Shown here: in pieces, positions 8,590 through 18,243 of the stretch | Layout: every line of letters begins with the position of its first letter | Numbering within the stretch: the first letter of the stretch is position 1 | Assembly: GCF_019916085.1 (NCBI RefSeq) | Contig: NZ_CP049834.1 | Span: 2,370,501 to 2,434,500, forward strand | Direction: 5' to 3' | DNA: 64,000 bases | Source of the DNA: Aquirufa lenticrescens | GTDB lineage: Bacteria; Bacteroidota; Bacteroidia; Cytophagales; Spirosomataceae | The notes under the pieces: model-generated | Databases searched by the model: none | Told to the model about the DNA's origin: nothing | Seen by the model: the letters and a program-made list of their open reading frames with translations, nothing else | Made by a program: the position numbers and the translations under genes

Positions 8590-9345
8590 ATGAAAAAGAC
8601 ATTATTTGCAATCTCAGCCCTACTTTTGGGTTCAGCAACGTTAACACTTGCACAAGATCATCGTCACGTAAAAGTGAATCCAACAAACCCAAATGACACG
8701 GAATATTGGGAGCCTAGCATTCCTGTGGTTACACCAGGAGCTATTCCATCCGATGCAATCGTCTTATTTGATGGCAAGAATTTAGATAATTGGGAATCAG
8801 CAAAAGATGGCTCACCTGCAGCTTGGAAAGTAGCTGATGGAAAGATGACCGTCGTAGGTGGCAAGGGAAATATCTCTACTAAAGAGAAATTCACGAACTA
8901 TCAATTGCACATCGAATGGCAATCCCCTATCGAGCCAGAAACTTTGAAAAGCCAAGGAAAAGGCAATAGCGGTGTATTTATGCAAGGCATGTATGAAGTT
9001 CAAGTGATGAACTCCTATCAAAACCCAACTTACCGCAATGGACAAGCTGGCGCTATTTATAAGCAAACCCCTCCTTTAGTAAATGCAACTTCTAAAATGG
9101 GAGATTGGAATACCTACGATATTATTTATACCGCTCCCGTATTTACTACGAATGGCGGAATCGAAACACCAGCTTATGTTACGGTGCTTCACAATGGCAT
9201 TGTAGTGCAAAACCACACTAAGATTCAAGGGACGACTGAATATATTGGACAGCCTTTAAATCCAGTTCATGGACCTGGCCCTATTAGCTTACAAGACCAC
9301 GGAAACGCGGTAAGCTTCCGTAATATTTGGTTAAGAAAAATGTAA
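8590..9345 (+). CDS. Secreted DUF1080 (3-keto-disaccharide hydrolase-like) protein
   Basis: This exported protein of 251 aa has a signal peptide of about 22 residues (MKKTLFAISALLLGSATLTLAQ) and a single DUF1080 domain with a concanavalin-like fold. Family hallmarks are IVLFDGKNLDNWE near residue 55, WKVADGKMTV, the FMQGMYEVQVMNS strand and the C-terminal ISLQDHGNAVSFRNIWLR. Some DUF1080 members hydrolyse 3-keto-glycosides; whether this one is active is unknown. I start at MKKTLF; the upstream in-frame ATG at 8551 lies inside the preceding terminator. It forms a one-gene unit closed by a terminator at 9363-9400. Confidence 0.88.
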   Translation: MKKTLFAISALLLGSATLTLAQDHRHVKVNPTNPNDTEYWEPSIPVVTPGAIPSDAIVLFDGKNLDNWESAKDGSPAAWKVADGKMTVVGGKGNISTKEKFTNYQLHIEWQSPIEPETLKSQGKGNSGVFMQGMYEVQVMNSYQNPTYRNGQAGAIYKQTPPLVNATSKMGDWNTYDIIYTAPVFTTNGGIETPAYVTVLHNGIVVQNHTKIQGTTEYIGQPLNPVHGPGPISLQDHGNAVSFRNIWLRKM

Positions 9346-9362
9346 TTAATTTCTTAATTTTG

Positions 9363-9400
9363 AAGGGAAGGTTTTCAACATAAAAGCCTTCCCTTTTTTT
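9363..9400 (+). terminator. Terminator of the DUF1080 gene
   Basis: AAGGGAAGGTTTT and AAAAGCCTTCCCTT pair over a short CAACAT loop (one bulged base) and are followed by a T-run. Confidence 0.85.
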
Positions 9401-9406
9401 GTTTCT

Positions 9407-10171
9407 ATGAAATACATCATTAGCTGGGTTTTACGATTTATCCCGAGAAAATTCATTCAATTATTTGCCCACAGACTCATCAAAATATACAGTATTTTCT
9501 TAACCGGGAATAAGGTTTATTGCCCTGTTTGTGATCATTCTTTTCGTCATTTCTTGCCTTATGGCCGGTTAACGCCGCGTGAAAATGCCCTTTGCCCATC
9601 CTGCTTAAGTTTAGAGCGTCATCGTTTAATGTATTTATATCTAAAGAACGAGACGACCTTTTTTACAGATAAGCCTAAATTATTGCATATCGCACCAGAA
9701 TATTGTTTTATCGAGCGTTTTGAGAAGCATTTAGGTGATCAATACATTACAGCTGACATCGAAAGCCCTTTAGCTAAAGTGAAAATGGATTTACACGATA
9801 TTCCTTTTGAAGACAATACCTTTGATGCTGTATTTTGTAATCACGTTTTAGAACACGTTAAAGACGATGTTCGTTGTATGCAAGAAATTAGACGTGTATT
9901 AAAACCGTCAGGATTTGCTTTATGCCAAAGTCCGCAACGCTACGATCTAGCAACCACTTATGAAGATGCTAGCATCACAGATCCACGGGAACGTGAAATT
10001 CATTTCTTGCAAGATGATCACTTACGTATATATGGTCGTGATTACGGGACTCAATTAGAAAAATCTGGATTTACCGTGGAACCAGTCAATTTAATTGAGA
10101 AATTAGGTTTGGAAGAAAGCCAACGAATGGCATTACCATTAGAAGAAATTATTTACGTTTGTCGCAAATAA
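9407..10171 (+). CDS. Class I SAM-dependent methyltransferase with N-terminal zinc ribbon
   Basis: The protein has 254 aa. An amphipathic/hydrophobic N-terminus (ISWVLRFIPRKFIQLF) is followed by a CxxC...CxxC zinc ribbon (Cys39, Cys42, Cys63, Cys66). A methyltransferase domain then follows, with a diverged glycine-poor motif I (LLHIAPE), the acidic TADIESPLAKVKMDL and the VFCNHVLEHV motif near residue 145. The domain order is seen in methyltransferases near glycan or polysaccharide genes, but no glycan cluster is present here. The substrate is unknown. It is followed after 1 nt by the aminopeptidase gene, so they form an operon. Confidence 0.82.
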   Translation: MKYIISWVLRFIPRKFIQLFAHRLIKIYSIFLTGNKVYCPVCDHSFRHFLPYGRLTPRENALCPSCLSLERHRLMYLYLKNETTFFTDKPKLLHIAPEYCFIERFEKHLGDQYITADIESPLAKVKMDLHDIPFEDNTFDAVFCNHVLEHVKDDVRCMQEIRRVLKPSGFALCQSPQRYDLATTYEDASITDPREREIHFLQDDHLRIYGRDYGTQLEKSGFTVEPVNLIEKLGLEESQRMALPLEEIIYVCRK

Positions 10172-10172
10172 G

Positions 10173-11462
10173 ATGAGATATACTCCATTTTCAGCTGAAT
10201 TATTCAAGAAGAATAGAGCGAAGTTGTATGAACAATTGCCGCCAAAATCCATTGTCGTTATCAGTTCAAATGACATCATGCCCACGAATGCCGATGGGAC
10301 GATGGGATTCAGACAAAACAGCGATTTATTTTATCTCTCAGGTTTAGATCAAGAAGAGACCTTTTTAATCCTATATCCAGATGCTCCGGAAGCACAATGG
10401 AGAGAAATTGCTTTTGTTCGCGAGACATCTGAATTAATTGAAATTTGGGAAGGACATAAATATACCAAAGAAGAGGCGACTCAAACTTCCGGGATTAAGA
10501 ACATCCAATGGTCTTCTAATTTTGAATCACTTCTTAAAACCTTGGTTTATTCTGCAAATCATATCTATTTAACGGATAACGAACATTTACGTAAGGCTTC
10601 AGTGGTTCAGACGCAGAATGCTCGCTTAGGTATAAACATCAGAAATACGTATCCTAATCACGCCATAGGTCGCCTCGCTCCTATTTTGAGTGATTTAAGA
10701 ATGCAAAAAGAACCGGAAGAATTACAGGCACTGCAAGTGGCATGTGATATTACGGATAAAGGATTTAGACGCGTTTTGAATTTTACCAAACCGGGTGTAA
10801 CTGAATACGAAATCGAGGCAGAATTCATTCACGAATTCACACGTAATCGTTCCGAGGGTTTTGCTTACACGCCTATTATTGCTTCTGGCGCTAATGCTTG
10901 TGTGCTTCATTACATCGACAATGCACTACCTTGCAAGGATGGAGATCTACTTTTATTAGACGTAGGAGCCTCCTATGCTAATTACAATGCAGATATGACG
11001 CGTACGATTCCGGTGAATGGTCGGTTTACAACTCGTCAAAAACAGGTATATCAAGCAGTACATTCCGTATTAAAATATGCAAGCGAAATTATGCAGCCGG
11101 GTGTGTTTTGGGTAGATTACCAAAAAGAAGTCGAACGATTCATGGAAGGTCAATTAATCGATCTAGGTTTATTCTCCCGTGCTGATGTAGAAAAACAAAA
11201 TCCAGCAAGCCCCTTGTTTAAAAAATACTTTATGCACGGAGTTGCGCATCATTTAGGGCTAGATGTACACGATGTTTGGGATAAATACAAACCTTTTCAA
11301 GAGGGAATGGTTCTTACCTGTGAGCCTGGTATATATATACAGGAGGAAGGATTAGGGATTAGATTAGAGAACAACCTAGTCATCCAATCAGGTACGAATA
11401 TCAATCTGATGAAGAATATTCCGTTAGATTGTGAGGAAATTGAAGATTTAATGAATCAATAA
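10173..11462 (+). CDS. pepP: Xaa-Pro aminopeptidase (M24B)
   Basis: This metallo-aminopeptidase of the pita-bread fold releases N-terminal residues preceding proline. The 429-aa protein has an N-terminal aminopeptidase-P domain (RQNSDLFYLSGLDQEETFLI) and a C-terminal catalytic domain. The metal-site motifs are LLLLDVGASYANYNADMTR (two Asp), HGVAHHLGLDVHD (His), TCEPGIYI (Glu) and IRLENN (Glu). All five expected ligand segments are present, so the enzyme should be active. No signal peptide is visible, so it is cytosolic. It lies 1 nt downstream of the methyltransferase gene. Confidence 0.93.
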   Translation: MRYTPFSAELFKKNRAKLYEQLPPKSIVVISSNDIMPTNADGTMGFRQNSDLFYLSGLDQEETFLILYPDAPEAQWREIAFVRETSELIEIWEGHKYTKEEATQTSGIKNIQWSSNFESLLKTLVYSANHIYLTDNEHLRKASVVQTQNARLGINIRNTYPNHAIGRLAPILSDLRMQKEPEELQALQVACDITDKGFRRVLNFTKPGVTEYEIEAEFIHEFTRNRSEGFAYTPIIASGANACVLHYIDNALPCKDGDLLLLDVGASYANYNADMTRTIPVNGRFTTRQKQVYQAVHSVLKYASEIMQPGVFWVDYQKEVERFMEGQLIDLGLFSRADVEKQNPASPLFKKYFMHGVAHHLGLDVHDVWDKYKPFQEGMVLTCEPGIYIQEEGLGIRLENNLVIQSGTNINLMKNIPLDCEEIEDLMNQ

Positions 11463-11537
11463 AACGGGTTAAATGCCTTGTTTTGGCTATATTTGTAGCT
11501 TAGTTTAAGGGGAAGCCCTAAGGAGAAACAATTCTAT

Positions 11538-13325
11538 ATGAAACACCTGCGTAATTTTTGCATTATTGCCCATATCGACCACGGTAAAAGTACACTAGCC
11601 GATCGATTAATTGAATTCACCAATACCGTTCAAAAGCGCGATATGATGAATCAATTGCTCGATGATATGGATTTAGAGCGTGAACGCGGTATTACCATTA
11701 AGTCTCACGCGATTCAAATGCAATACCCTAAAGATGGGGAGTTGTATACGTTTAATTTGATTGACACGCCAGGGCACGTCGATTTCTCTTATGAGGTGTC
11801 TCGTTCCATTGCGGCATGCGAAGGTGCTTTGCTAATTGTAGATGCATCCCAAGGTATAGAGGCGCAGACTATTTCCAATTTATACTTGGCTATCAGCCAC
11901 GATTTAGAAATTATTCCTGTCTTAAATAAAATCGATTTACCAGGAGCAATGCCTGAAGAGGTGTCAGACCAAATTATCGATCTTATTGGATGCAAAAAAG
12001 AAGATATTATTCATGCTTCTGGCAAGGAAGGGATCGGTATTCAAGACATTCTTGATGCGGTAGTAGAACGTATTCCTGCCCCCAAAGGTGAACAAGCAGC
12101 GCCATTACAAGCCTTAATCTTTGATTCTACCTTTAATTCCTACCGTGGTATCGAAGTAATTTTCCGTGTGTACAATGGGGAAATCAGAAAAGGAGATAAA
12201 GTAAAGTTCATCAATACAGGTAAAGAATATTACGCAGATGAAATTGGTACGCTTGGGTTAGAACAAGAACCTAAACAAATCATCAAAACCGGTGACGTAG
12301 GTTATCTAATTTCAGGTATTAAAGAGGCTAAAGAAGTAAAAGTGGGTGATACTATCACGCACGTAGCTAATCCTACCCTATCAGCCATCCAAGGTTTCGA
12401 AGAAGTAAAGCCGATGGTTTTCGCCGGAATTTATCCCGTAGAAACTTCGGAATTCGAGGATTTACGCGATGCAATGGAGAAGCTACAGTTAAATGATGCT
12501 TCTTTAGTGTGGGAACCTGAAACTTCGGCTGCCTTAGGTTTCGGATTCCGTTGTGGTTTCTTAGGCATGTTGCACATGGAAATTGTGCAAGAACGTTTAG
12601 AACGTGAGTTTGATATGACGGTAATCACTACGGTACCATCCGTTAAATTCAAGGTGATTACGACCGCAAATGAAGAATTATGGGTATCTGCACCTGCTGA
12701 TTTACCAGAACCCAATTTGATAAACATCATTGAAGAACCTTATATTAAGGCACAAATTATTACCAAATCCGAGTATACAGGGGTGATTATGAGCCTTTGT
12801 ATGGATAAGCGTGGTATTTTAGTGAATCAAATCTACCTAACGACAGATCGCGTTGAATTAACGTTTGATATGCCTTTGTCTGAGGTGGTATTTGACTTTT
12901 TTGATCGTTTAAAGACGATTTCGAGAGGTTATGCCTCACTAGATTACGAATACAAAGATTACGAGCCAGGTGAAATGGTGAAGCTGGACATCATGTTAAA
13001 TGGTGATAAAGTGGATGCCTTATCAGCTATTGTACACCGTGACAAGGCGTATGACTGGGGCAAACGCTTGTGTGAAAAATTACGTGAATTGATTCCAAGA
13101 CAGCAATTTGAAATTGCGATTCAGGCAGCGATTGGACAGAAAATCATTGCACGTGAGACGGTGAAGGCGTTGCGTAAGGATGTTTTGGCCAAATGTTATG
13201 GTGGTGACATCTCGCGTAAACGTAAATTATTAGAGAAGCAGAAAAAAGGGAAGAAACGTATGCGCCAAGTGGGTAACGTAGAAATTCCACAAGAGGCATT
13301 TATGGCGGTTCTTAAACTAGATTAA
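11538..13325 (+). CDS. lepA: Elongation factor 4 (LepA) GTPase
   Basis: LepA/EF4 is a ribosome-binding translational GTPase acting in initiation or recovery of stalled ribosomes. The 595-aa length is typical. Visible G-domain motifs are [14 protein letters not shown] (G1), RGITIKSH (G2), DTPGHVDF (G3) and NKIDLP (G4). The C-terminal LepA domain is marked by [19 protein letters not shown] and by a basic stretch [27 protein letters not shown] -7 element lies at 11488-11495 with a poor -33 box. Confidence 0.98.
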   Translation: MKHLRNFCIIAHIDHGKSTLADRLIEFTNTVQKRDMMNQLLDDMDLERERGITIKSHAIQMQYPKDGELYTFNLIDTPGHVDFSYEVSRSIAACEGALLIVDASQGIEAQTISNLYLAISHDLEIIPVLNKIDLPGAMPEEVSDQIIDLIGCKKEDIIHASGKEGIGIQDILDAVVERIPAPKGEQAAPLQALIFDSTFNSYRGIEVIFRVYNGEIRKGDKVKFINTGKEYYADEIGTLGLEQEPKQIIKTGDVGYLISGIKEAKEVKVGDTITHVANPTLSAIQGFEEVKPMVFAGIYPVETSEFEDLRDAMEKLQLNDASLVWEPETSAALGFGFRCGFLGMLHMEIVQERLEREFDMTVITTVPSVKFKVITTANEELWVSAPADLPEPNLINIIEEPYIKAQIITKSEYTGVIMSLCMDKRGILVNQIYLTTDRVELTFDMPLSEVVFDFFDRLKTISRGYASLDYEYKDYEPGEMVKLDIMLNGDKVDALSAIVHRDKAYDWGKRLCEKLRELIPRQQFEIAIQAAIGQKIIARETVKALRKDVLAKCYGGDISRKRKLLEKQKKGKKRMRQVGNVEIPQEAFMAVLKLD

Positions 13326-13399
13326 TAGAGAATAATTATCACATAAAATTTTTAAAAACAGGGTTTAAAGCGTAATTTTAAACTTTCAAACAAAATAAG

Positions 13400-15001
13400 A
13401 TGGCTGAAATTATTAGAATGCCCAAGATGAGCGACACGATGTTAGAAGGTGTGATCGCTAATTGGCTTAAAAAAGAAGGTGACGTTATTAAATCTGGTGA
13501 CATTATTGCGGAAGTCGAGACTGACAAAGCGACAATGGAACTGGAGAATTACGAAGACGGTACTTTATTATATATCGGTGTAAAAGTAGGAGAAGCGGTT
13601 CCAGTAGATGGAATTATTGCAATCGTTGGTACACCTGGTGAAGATTATTCAGCTCTTTTAGCTGCACCTGCAGCCGCTACATCTCAAGCTCCAGTAGCAG
13701 CTGCTCCTGTATCGCAAGCGCCGGCTGCAACTCCTGCCATTGATTTAAGTGGTGTAAAAGCAGTGGCAGTTCGTATGCCTAAAATGAGTGATACCATGAT
13801 CGAGGGTGTCATTGCTAAATGGTTAAAAGCCGTAGGCGATGTAATCAAGAATGGAGATATCATTGCGGAAGTAGAAACAGATAAAGCAACGATGGAATTA
13901 GAGAACTATGAAGATGGTACTCTATTGTATATTGGTGCAAAAGAAGGACAAGGCGTTATTGTAGATGGTATTATTGCCATTGTAGGTGAACCAGGTACTA
14001 ATTATCAATTAATTCTGGATGCAGAGGCGACTCCTAAAGCATCCTCTCCTGCACCAGCGCCAGCGGCTCCTGTAGCTGCACCGGTAGCGAGTGCTCCGGC
14101 ACCTGTAGTAACTAAAGCTCCTGTGGCGGAAGAAAAAACGGCTTCTAAGCCAGGTGCAGAATTGAAGGCTAGTCCTTTAGCTCGTGCTTTGGCAAAAGAA
14201 AAAGGATATAACTTAAACTGGATCACAGGAACGGGAGAAGGTGGTCGTATCACGAAAGCTGACGTGGAAGAGTACAATCCTAATTCAGGAGGAGCAAACG
14301 CAAACTTCACAGGCGGTGTGGAAAGCTTCGAAGACATTCCGAACAGCCAAATGCGCAAAACCATTGCGCGCCGTTTATCTGAATCTAAATTCAGCGCTCC
14401 TGAATTCTATCTTACGATGGAAATCAATATGGACAAAGCGATGGAGGCTCGTGTTAGCATGAATGAAGTTTTACCTGTTAAGATATCATTCAATGACATG
14501 GTGATTAAGGCTACTGCCCTATCCTTAGCAAAACATCCTAAAGTGAATTCTTACTGGATGGAAGATCGTATCCGTGTTAACAAACACGTACACATCGGTA
14601 TGGCGGTTGCGGTTGAAGACGGCTTACTAGTGCCAGTTATCCGTTTTGCTTCAGAAAAATCCATTGCTCAAATCTCTGCTGAGGCAAAAGATTTAGGTGC
14701 TAAAGCGAAAGGTAAATTATTGCAACCGAAAGATTGGGAAGGAAACACGTTTACTGTTTCTAACTTAGGTATGTTCGGTATTGATCAGTTTACCTCTATC
14801 ATTAACTCACCCGAATCTTGTATTCTAGCGGTGGGTGGAATTAAAGAAACGGTAGGTGTTAAGAATGGTCAATTCTATGCAACGAACATTATGAAATTAA
14901 CGTTGACTTGTGATCATCGCGTGGTAGATGGTGCAACAGGAGCTGCATTCCTGTTAACCCTAAAACAATACCTAGAGGACCCAATCAAAATGTTTTTATA
15001 A
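13400..15001 (+). CDS. Pyruvate dehydrogenase E2 (dihydrolipoamide acetyltransferase) with two lipoyl domains
   Basis: E2 core of the pyruvate dehydrogenase complex, transferring acetyl groups from lipoamide to CoA. The 533-aa chain holds two nearly identical lipoyl domains (residues 2-80 and 123-203, lipoyl lysines in TDKA at about 43 and 162). These are separated and followed by Ala/Pro-rich linkers, then a peripheral-subunit binding domain (ASPLARALAKEKGYNL, about 256-290) and a catalytic domain ending in TCDHRVVDGATGA with the active-site His. The codons of the two lipoyl copies differ, so the duplication is old. E1 and E3 genes are not adjacent. The gene ends in a perfect 10-bp terminator stem. 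Confidence 0.95.
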   Translation: MAEIIRMPKMSDTMLEGVIANWLKKEGDVIKSGDIIAEVETDKATMELENYEDGTLLYIGVKVGEAVPVDGIIAIVGTPGEDYSALLAAPAAATSQAPVAAAPVSQAPAATPAIDLSGVKAVAVRMPKMSDTMIEGVIAKWLKAVGDVIKNGDIIAEVETDKATMELENYEDGTLLYIGAKEGQGVIVDGIIAIVGEPGTNYQLILDAEATPKASSPAPAPAAPVAAPVASAPAPVVTKAPVAEEKTASKPGAELKASPLARALAKEKGYNLNWITGTGEGGRITKADVEEYNPNSGGANANFTGGVESFEDIPNSQMRKTIARRLSESKFSAPEFYLTMEINMDKAMEARVSMNEVLPVKISFNDMVIKATALSLAKHPKVNSYWMEDRIRVNKHVHIGMAVAVEDGLLVPVIRFASEKSIAQISAEAKDLGAKAKGKLLQPKDWEGNTFTVSNLGMFGIDQFTSIINSPESCILAVGGIKETVGVKNGQFYATNIMKLTLTCDHRVVDGATGAAFLLTLKQYLEDPIKMFL

Positions 15002-15011
15002 AATTGATTCT

Positions 15012-15046
15012 GCAAGCCTCGAATAACCTCGAGGCTTGCTTTTTTT
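15012..15046. terminator. Terminator between the E2 gene and hisG
   Basis: GCAAGCCTCG and CGAGGCTTGC form a perfect 10-bp stem with an 8-nt loop followed by TTTTTTT. It separates E2 from the his operon. Confidence 0.92.
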
Positions 15047-15058
15047 AGATTAAATACG

Positions 15059-15922
15059 ATGAGCACAAACAATATCAGAATTGCGGTACAGAAGTCAGGA
15101 CGTTTAAGCGATGATTCCTTGAAATTATTCAAGGAGTGTGGCATTAAGTTTGAGTCTGGCGGTTCTAAACTTCGTTCCATTTCAAGCAACTTCCCTATTG
15201 AATTTCTTTTCTTACGTGACGACGATATTCCGGGTTATGTAGAAGATGGTGTGGCTGATTTAGGCGTAGTAGGTTTAAATGTTTTAATGGAACACACTCG
15301 CAAAGTGGATATCGTTAAAGAATTAGGCTTTTCTAAATGCCGTCTTTCATTAGCTATCCCTCGTGGTGAGAATTATACCGATCTGAAACAGTTTGAAGGG
15401 AAAAGTATTGCTACGTCCTATCCTAACTTAACAAGTCAGTTTCTTTTAAAGAATGGAGTTAAGGCAGAAATGCACGAGATTTCGGGATCAGTAGAAATTG
15501 CTCCTAGTATTGGTTTAGCTGAAGGTATTTGCGATATCGTATCAACTGGTGGTACCTTGCTGAGCAATGGACTAAAAGAAGTGGCTATAGTTTTCCAAAG
15601 CCAAGCGGTTATGATCTCTAACAAAGAGTTATCATCCGAAAAACAAGCAATTCTAGCTAAATTGTTATTTAGAATAGATTCAGTTCAAAGAGGTCAAAAT
15701 GCCAAATACGTTGTCTTAAACGTTCAAGAGCAAAATATCGAAAAAGTGACAGCCTTATTACCAGGCATGAAATCACCTTCGGTTTTACCATTGGCAACAA
15801 AAGGTTGGTTTTCGTTACATTCTGTGATTGAAGAAAATGATTTTTGGAATATCATCGAAAACTTACGTGATGCTGGTGCCGAAGGAATTTTAGTTTTACC
15901 TATAGAAAAAATGATTCTTTAA
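15059..15922 (+). CDS. hisG: ATP phosphoribosyltransferase (long form)
   Basis: HisG catalyses the first, committed step of histidine biosynthesis, joining ATP and PRPP. The 287-aa protein has the catalytic periplasmic-binding-like domain (IRIAVQKSGRLSDDSL, then DDDIPGYVEDGVADLGVVG) and the PRPP loop region DIVSTGGTLLSNGL at about 160-175. The C-terminal regulatory domain starts near residue 215. This is the long HisG type, feedback-inhibited by histidine, and it does not need HisZ. It is the first gene of hisG-hisD-hisC, with gaps of 2 nt between genes. Confidence 0.97.
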   Translation: MSTNNIRIAVQKSGRLSDDSLKLFKECGIKFESGGSKLRSISSNFPIEFLFLRDDDIPGYVEDGVADLGVVGLNVLMEHTRKVDIVKELGFSKCRLSLAIPRGENYTDLKQFEGKSIATSYPNLTSQFLLKNGVKAEMHEISGSVEIAPSIGLAEGICDIVSTGGTLLSNGLKEVAIVFQSQAVMISNKELSSEKQAILAKLLFRIDSVQRGQNAKYVVLNVQEQNIEKVTALLPGMKSPSVLPLATKGWFSLHSVIEENDFWNIIENLRDAGAEGILVLPIEKMIL

Positions 15923-15924
15923 TC

Positions 15925-17187
15925 ATGTTTAATCAGATCAATTATCCTTCTCGATCAGAATATGCGGCTATTTGTCAGCGTCCAGCTTTGGAACAAGGAC
16001 AATTAGATGCCTTGATTTCTGACGTATTTAGCCAGGTTAAATCACACGGTGATCAAGCCCTACGTGAATTAACGGCCACTTACGAAAAGAGAGAGATTAT
16101 AGATATACTATATTCGGCAGCAGAAATTGAGGATTTAGCCTCAAAAACGGATAAAGAATTACAAAAGGCGATCGACCACGCCTACGCTAATATTTATGCC
16201 TTTCATGCTGCACAAATGTTAGTGCCCAATAAAATTGAGGTTAATCCGGGTGTTGTTTGTTGGCAAAAAGCCACTGGAATTGATAAAGTAGGAATATACA
16301 TTCCTGGTGGTACAGCTCCCCTATTTTCAACGGTATTGATGTTAGCTATTCCAGCTCGAATCGCAGAATGTCAAGAAGTGGTACTATGTACACCAGCAGT
16401 TCACCCAGCGATATTTTATGCTGCTAAATTATGTGGTGTTACTAAGATGGCTAAAGTAGGCGGATCTCAAGCTATTGCCGCTTTGAGTTTGGGAACGGAG
16501 AGTGTTCCTGCTGTTTATAAGATTTTTGGCCCAGGAAATCAATATGTTACTGCTGCCAAGATGTATGCTAACCGGTTAGGAACATCCATCGATATGCCAG
16601 CTGGTCCATCAGAAGTAGCTGTATATGCAGACCAAACAGCTAATCCAGCTTACATTGCCTCAGATTTGCTATCACAAGCTGAACACGGTTCAGATTCACA
16701 AGTAATTTTAGTAAGTACATCTTCCTTCATCGTGGAAGAAACGATCGCTGAAATCAATCTTCAGCTAGCCGAATTACCTAGAAAAGAGTTAGCTGAAAAA
16801 GCGTTGTCTAATTCAAAATTTGTTTTAGTAAATACTTCAGCAGAGGCCATTGACTTATTAAATGAATACGCAGCAGAACACTTGATTTTAGCTTGTGACA
16901 ATGCCGAAGGATTTGCAAACCACATTCGCAATGCAGGATCTATCTTTTTAGGACATTATACACCTGAGTCTGCTGGTGATTATGCTTCAGGTACCAATCA
17001 CACGTTACCAACAAACGGATTTGCGAGAGCTTATTCAGGTGTTAATTTGGATTCATTTACGAAGAAAATTACTTTACAGTCGATCTCTAAGCAAGGGTTG
17101 GAGCAATTAGGTAAAACTATTATTGATATGGCTGAGGCTGAATCACTTCAGGCTCACGCAAATGCCGTTAAAATTAGATTAAGTTAA
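15925..17187 (+). CDS. hisD: Histidinol dehydrogenase
   Basis: HisD oxidises histidinol to histidine in two NAD-dependent steps, the last of the pathway. The 420-aa protein shows the family landmarks GIYIPGGTAPLFSTVLMLAIP, the FGPGNQYVTAAKMYANR segment, DMPAGPSEVAV, and the zinc-ligand and catalytic stretch SQAEHGSDSQ. EYAAEHLILACD with the catalytic Glu-His pair follows. The C-terminal GTNHTLPTNGFARAYSG is also conserved. It lies 2 nt from its neighbours in the operon. Confidence 0.97.
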   Translation: MFNQINYPSRSEYAAICQRPALEQGQLDALISDVFSQVKSHGDQALRELTATYEKREIIDILYSAAEIEDLASKTDKELQKAIDHAYANIYAFHAAQMLVPNKIEVNPGVVCWQKATGIDKVGIYIPGGTAPLFSTVLMLAIPARIAECQEVVLCTPAVHPAIFYAAKLCGVTKMAKVGGSQAIAALSLGTESVPAVYKIFGPGNQYVTAAKMYANRLGTSIDMPAGPSEVAVYADQTANPAYIASDLLSQAEHGSDSQVILVSTSSFIVEETIAEINLQLAELPRKELAEKALSNSKFVLVNTSAEAIDLLNEYAAEHLILACDNAEGFANHIRNAGSIFLGHYTPESAGDYASGTNHTLPTNGFARAYSGVNLDSFTKKITLQSISKQGLEQLGKTIIDMAEAESLQAHANAVKIRLS

Positions 17188-17189
17188 AT

Positions 17190-18242
17190 ATGAATTTCGA
17201 AAACTTCATATTGCCCCATATTTGGAACCTAAAACCTTATTCATCCGCTAGAGATGAATTTAAGGGAAAAGAAGGCGTGTTTCTGGATGCAAATGAAAAT
17301 CCGTTAGGTTCAGGAGTATCTGAAAACTGGAATCGCTACCCTGATCCTTTACAGTTATCCATCAAGGATCAATTAGCAGTCATTAAATCCTGCTCGACGG
17401 ATCAAATATTCCTAGGAAATGGATCGGATGAAGCAATAGATTTAATCATGCGCATGACATGTCAATCAGGTGTCCACAATATTATACTGTGCCCACCTAC
17501 CTATGGCATGTATGAGGTGAGCGCATCGATTAATCATATCGAACAACGCAAGGTTAGTTTAACTCAGCATTATCAATTAGATGTGGAGGGAATATTACGT
17601 ACGGTAGATCAAAATACACGTTTGCTATTCCTTTGTTCACCTAATAATCCGACCGGAAATAAATTGAATCGCTCGGATATTTATACCCTAATAGAATCAT
17701 TTAAATCAGGTTTTATCATTATTGATGAAGCCTATATTGACTTTTCTGATGAACCTAGTTTCATTTTAGAATTAGCTAAATATCCACAGGTTATTGTGAT
17801 GCAGACACTTTCCAAAGCCTATGGATTAGCTTCGTTACGTTTAGGCATGGCTTTTGCTCATCCGACCATTATTAGCTTGTTGAATAAAATAAAGCCACCC
17901 TATAATATTGGCGGTGCAACACAGGAGATTGTTTACAAGGCATTATCTAATACAAGCTTTAAAGAAGAATCCGTTAAAACGATCCTATCAGAACGGATTC
18001 GGTTAATTAGTTCTTTACAAAATATCCCAGAAGTAATTCAAATTTATCCTTCTGATGCTAATTTCATATTAGTTCACTTTAAACGAGCGAATGACCTTTT
18101 TGCGTTTTTGATAGAGTCCAAATTAATTACTAGAAATCGTAGTTCAGTCACTTTATGTGAAGATTCTATTCGAATTACGATTGGGTTATCAGAAGAAAAC
18201 GATAAATTAGTTGATCTAATCGCCCAATTCTATTCAGTTTAA
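17190..18242 (+). CDS. hisC: Histidinol-phosphate aminotransferase
   Basis: This PLP aminotransferase of fold type I converts imidazole-acetol phosphate to histidinol phosphate. The 350-aa sequence contains LDANENPLGSG at the N-terminus, FLGNGSDEAIDL, LFLCSPNNPTGN and IIDEAYIDFS. The PLP-lysine motif is TLSKAYGLASLRLGMA near residue 208-223. No hisB follows; the operon continues with an outer-membrane protein gene after 1 nt. The remaining his genes must lie elsewhere. Confidence 0.96.
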   Translation: MNFENFILPHIWNLKPYSSARDEFKGKEGVFLDANENPLGSGVSENWNRYPDPLQLSIKDQLAVIKSCSTDQIFLGNGSDEAIDLIMRMTCQSGVHNIILCPPTYGMYEVSASINHIEQRKVSLTQHYQLDVEGILRTVDQNTRLLFLCSPNNPTGNKLNRSDIYTLIESFKSGFIIIDEAYIDFSDEPSFILELAKYPQVIVMQTLSKAYGLASLRLGMAFAHPTIISLLNKIKPPYNIGGATQEIVYKALSNTSFKEESVKTILSERIRLISSLQNIPEVIQIYPSDANFILVHFKRANDLFAFLIESKLITRNRSSVTLCEDSIRITIGLSEENDKLVDLIAQFYSV

Positions 18243-18243
18243 T

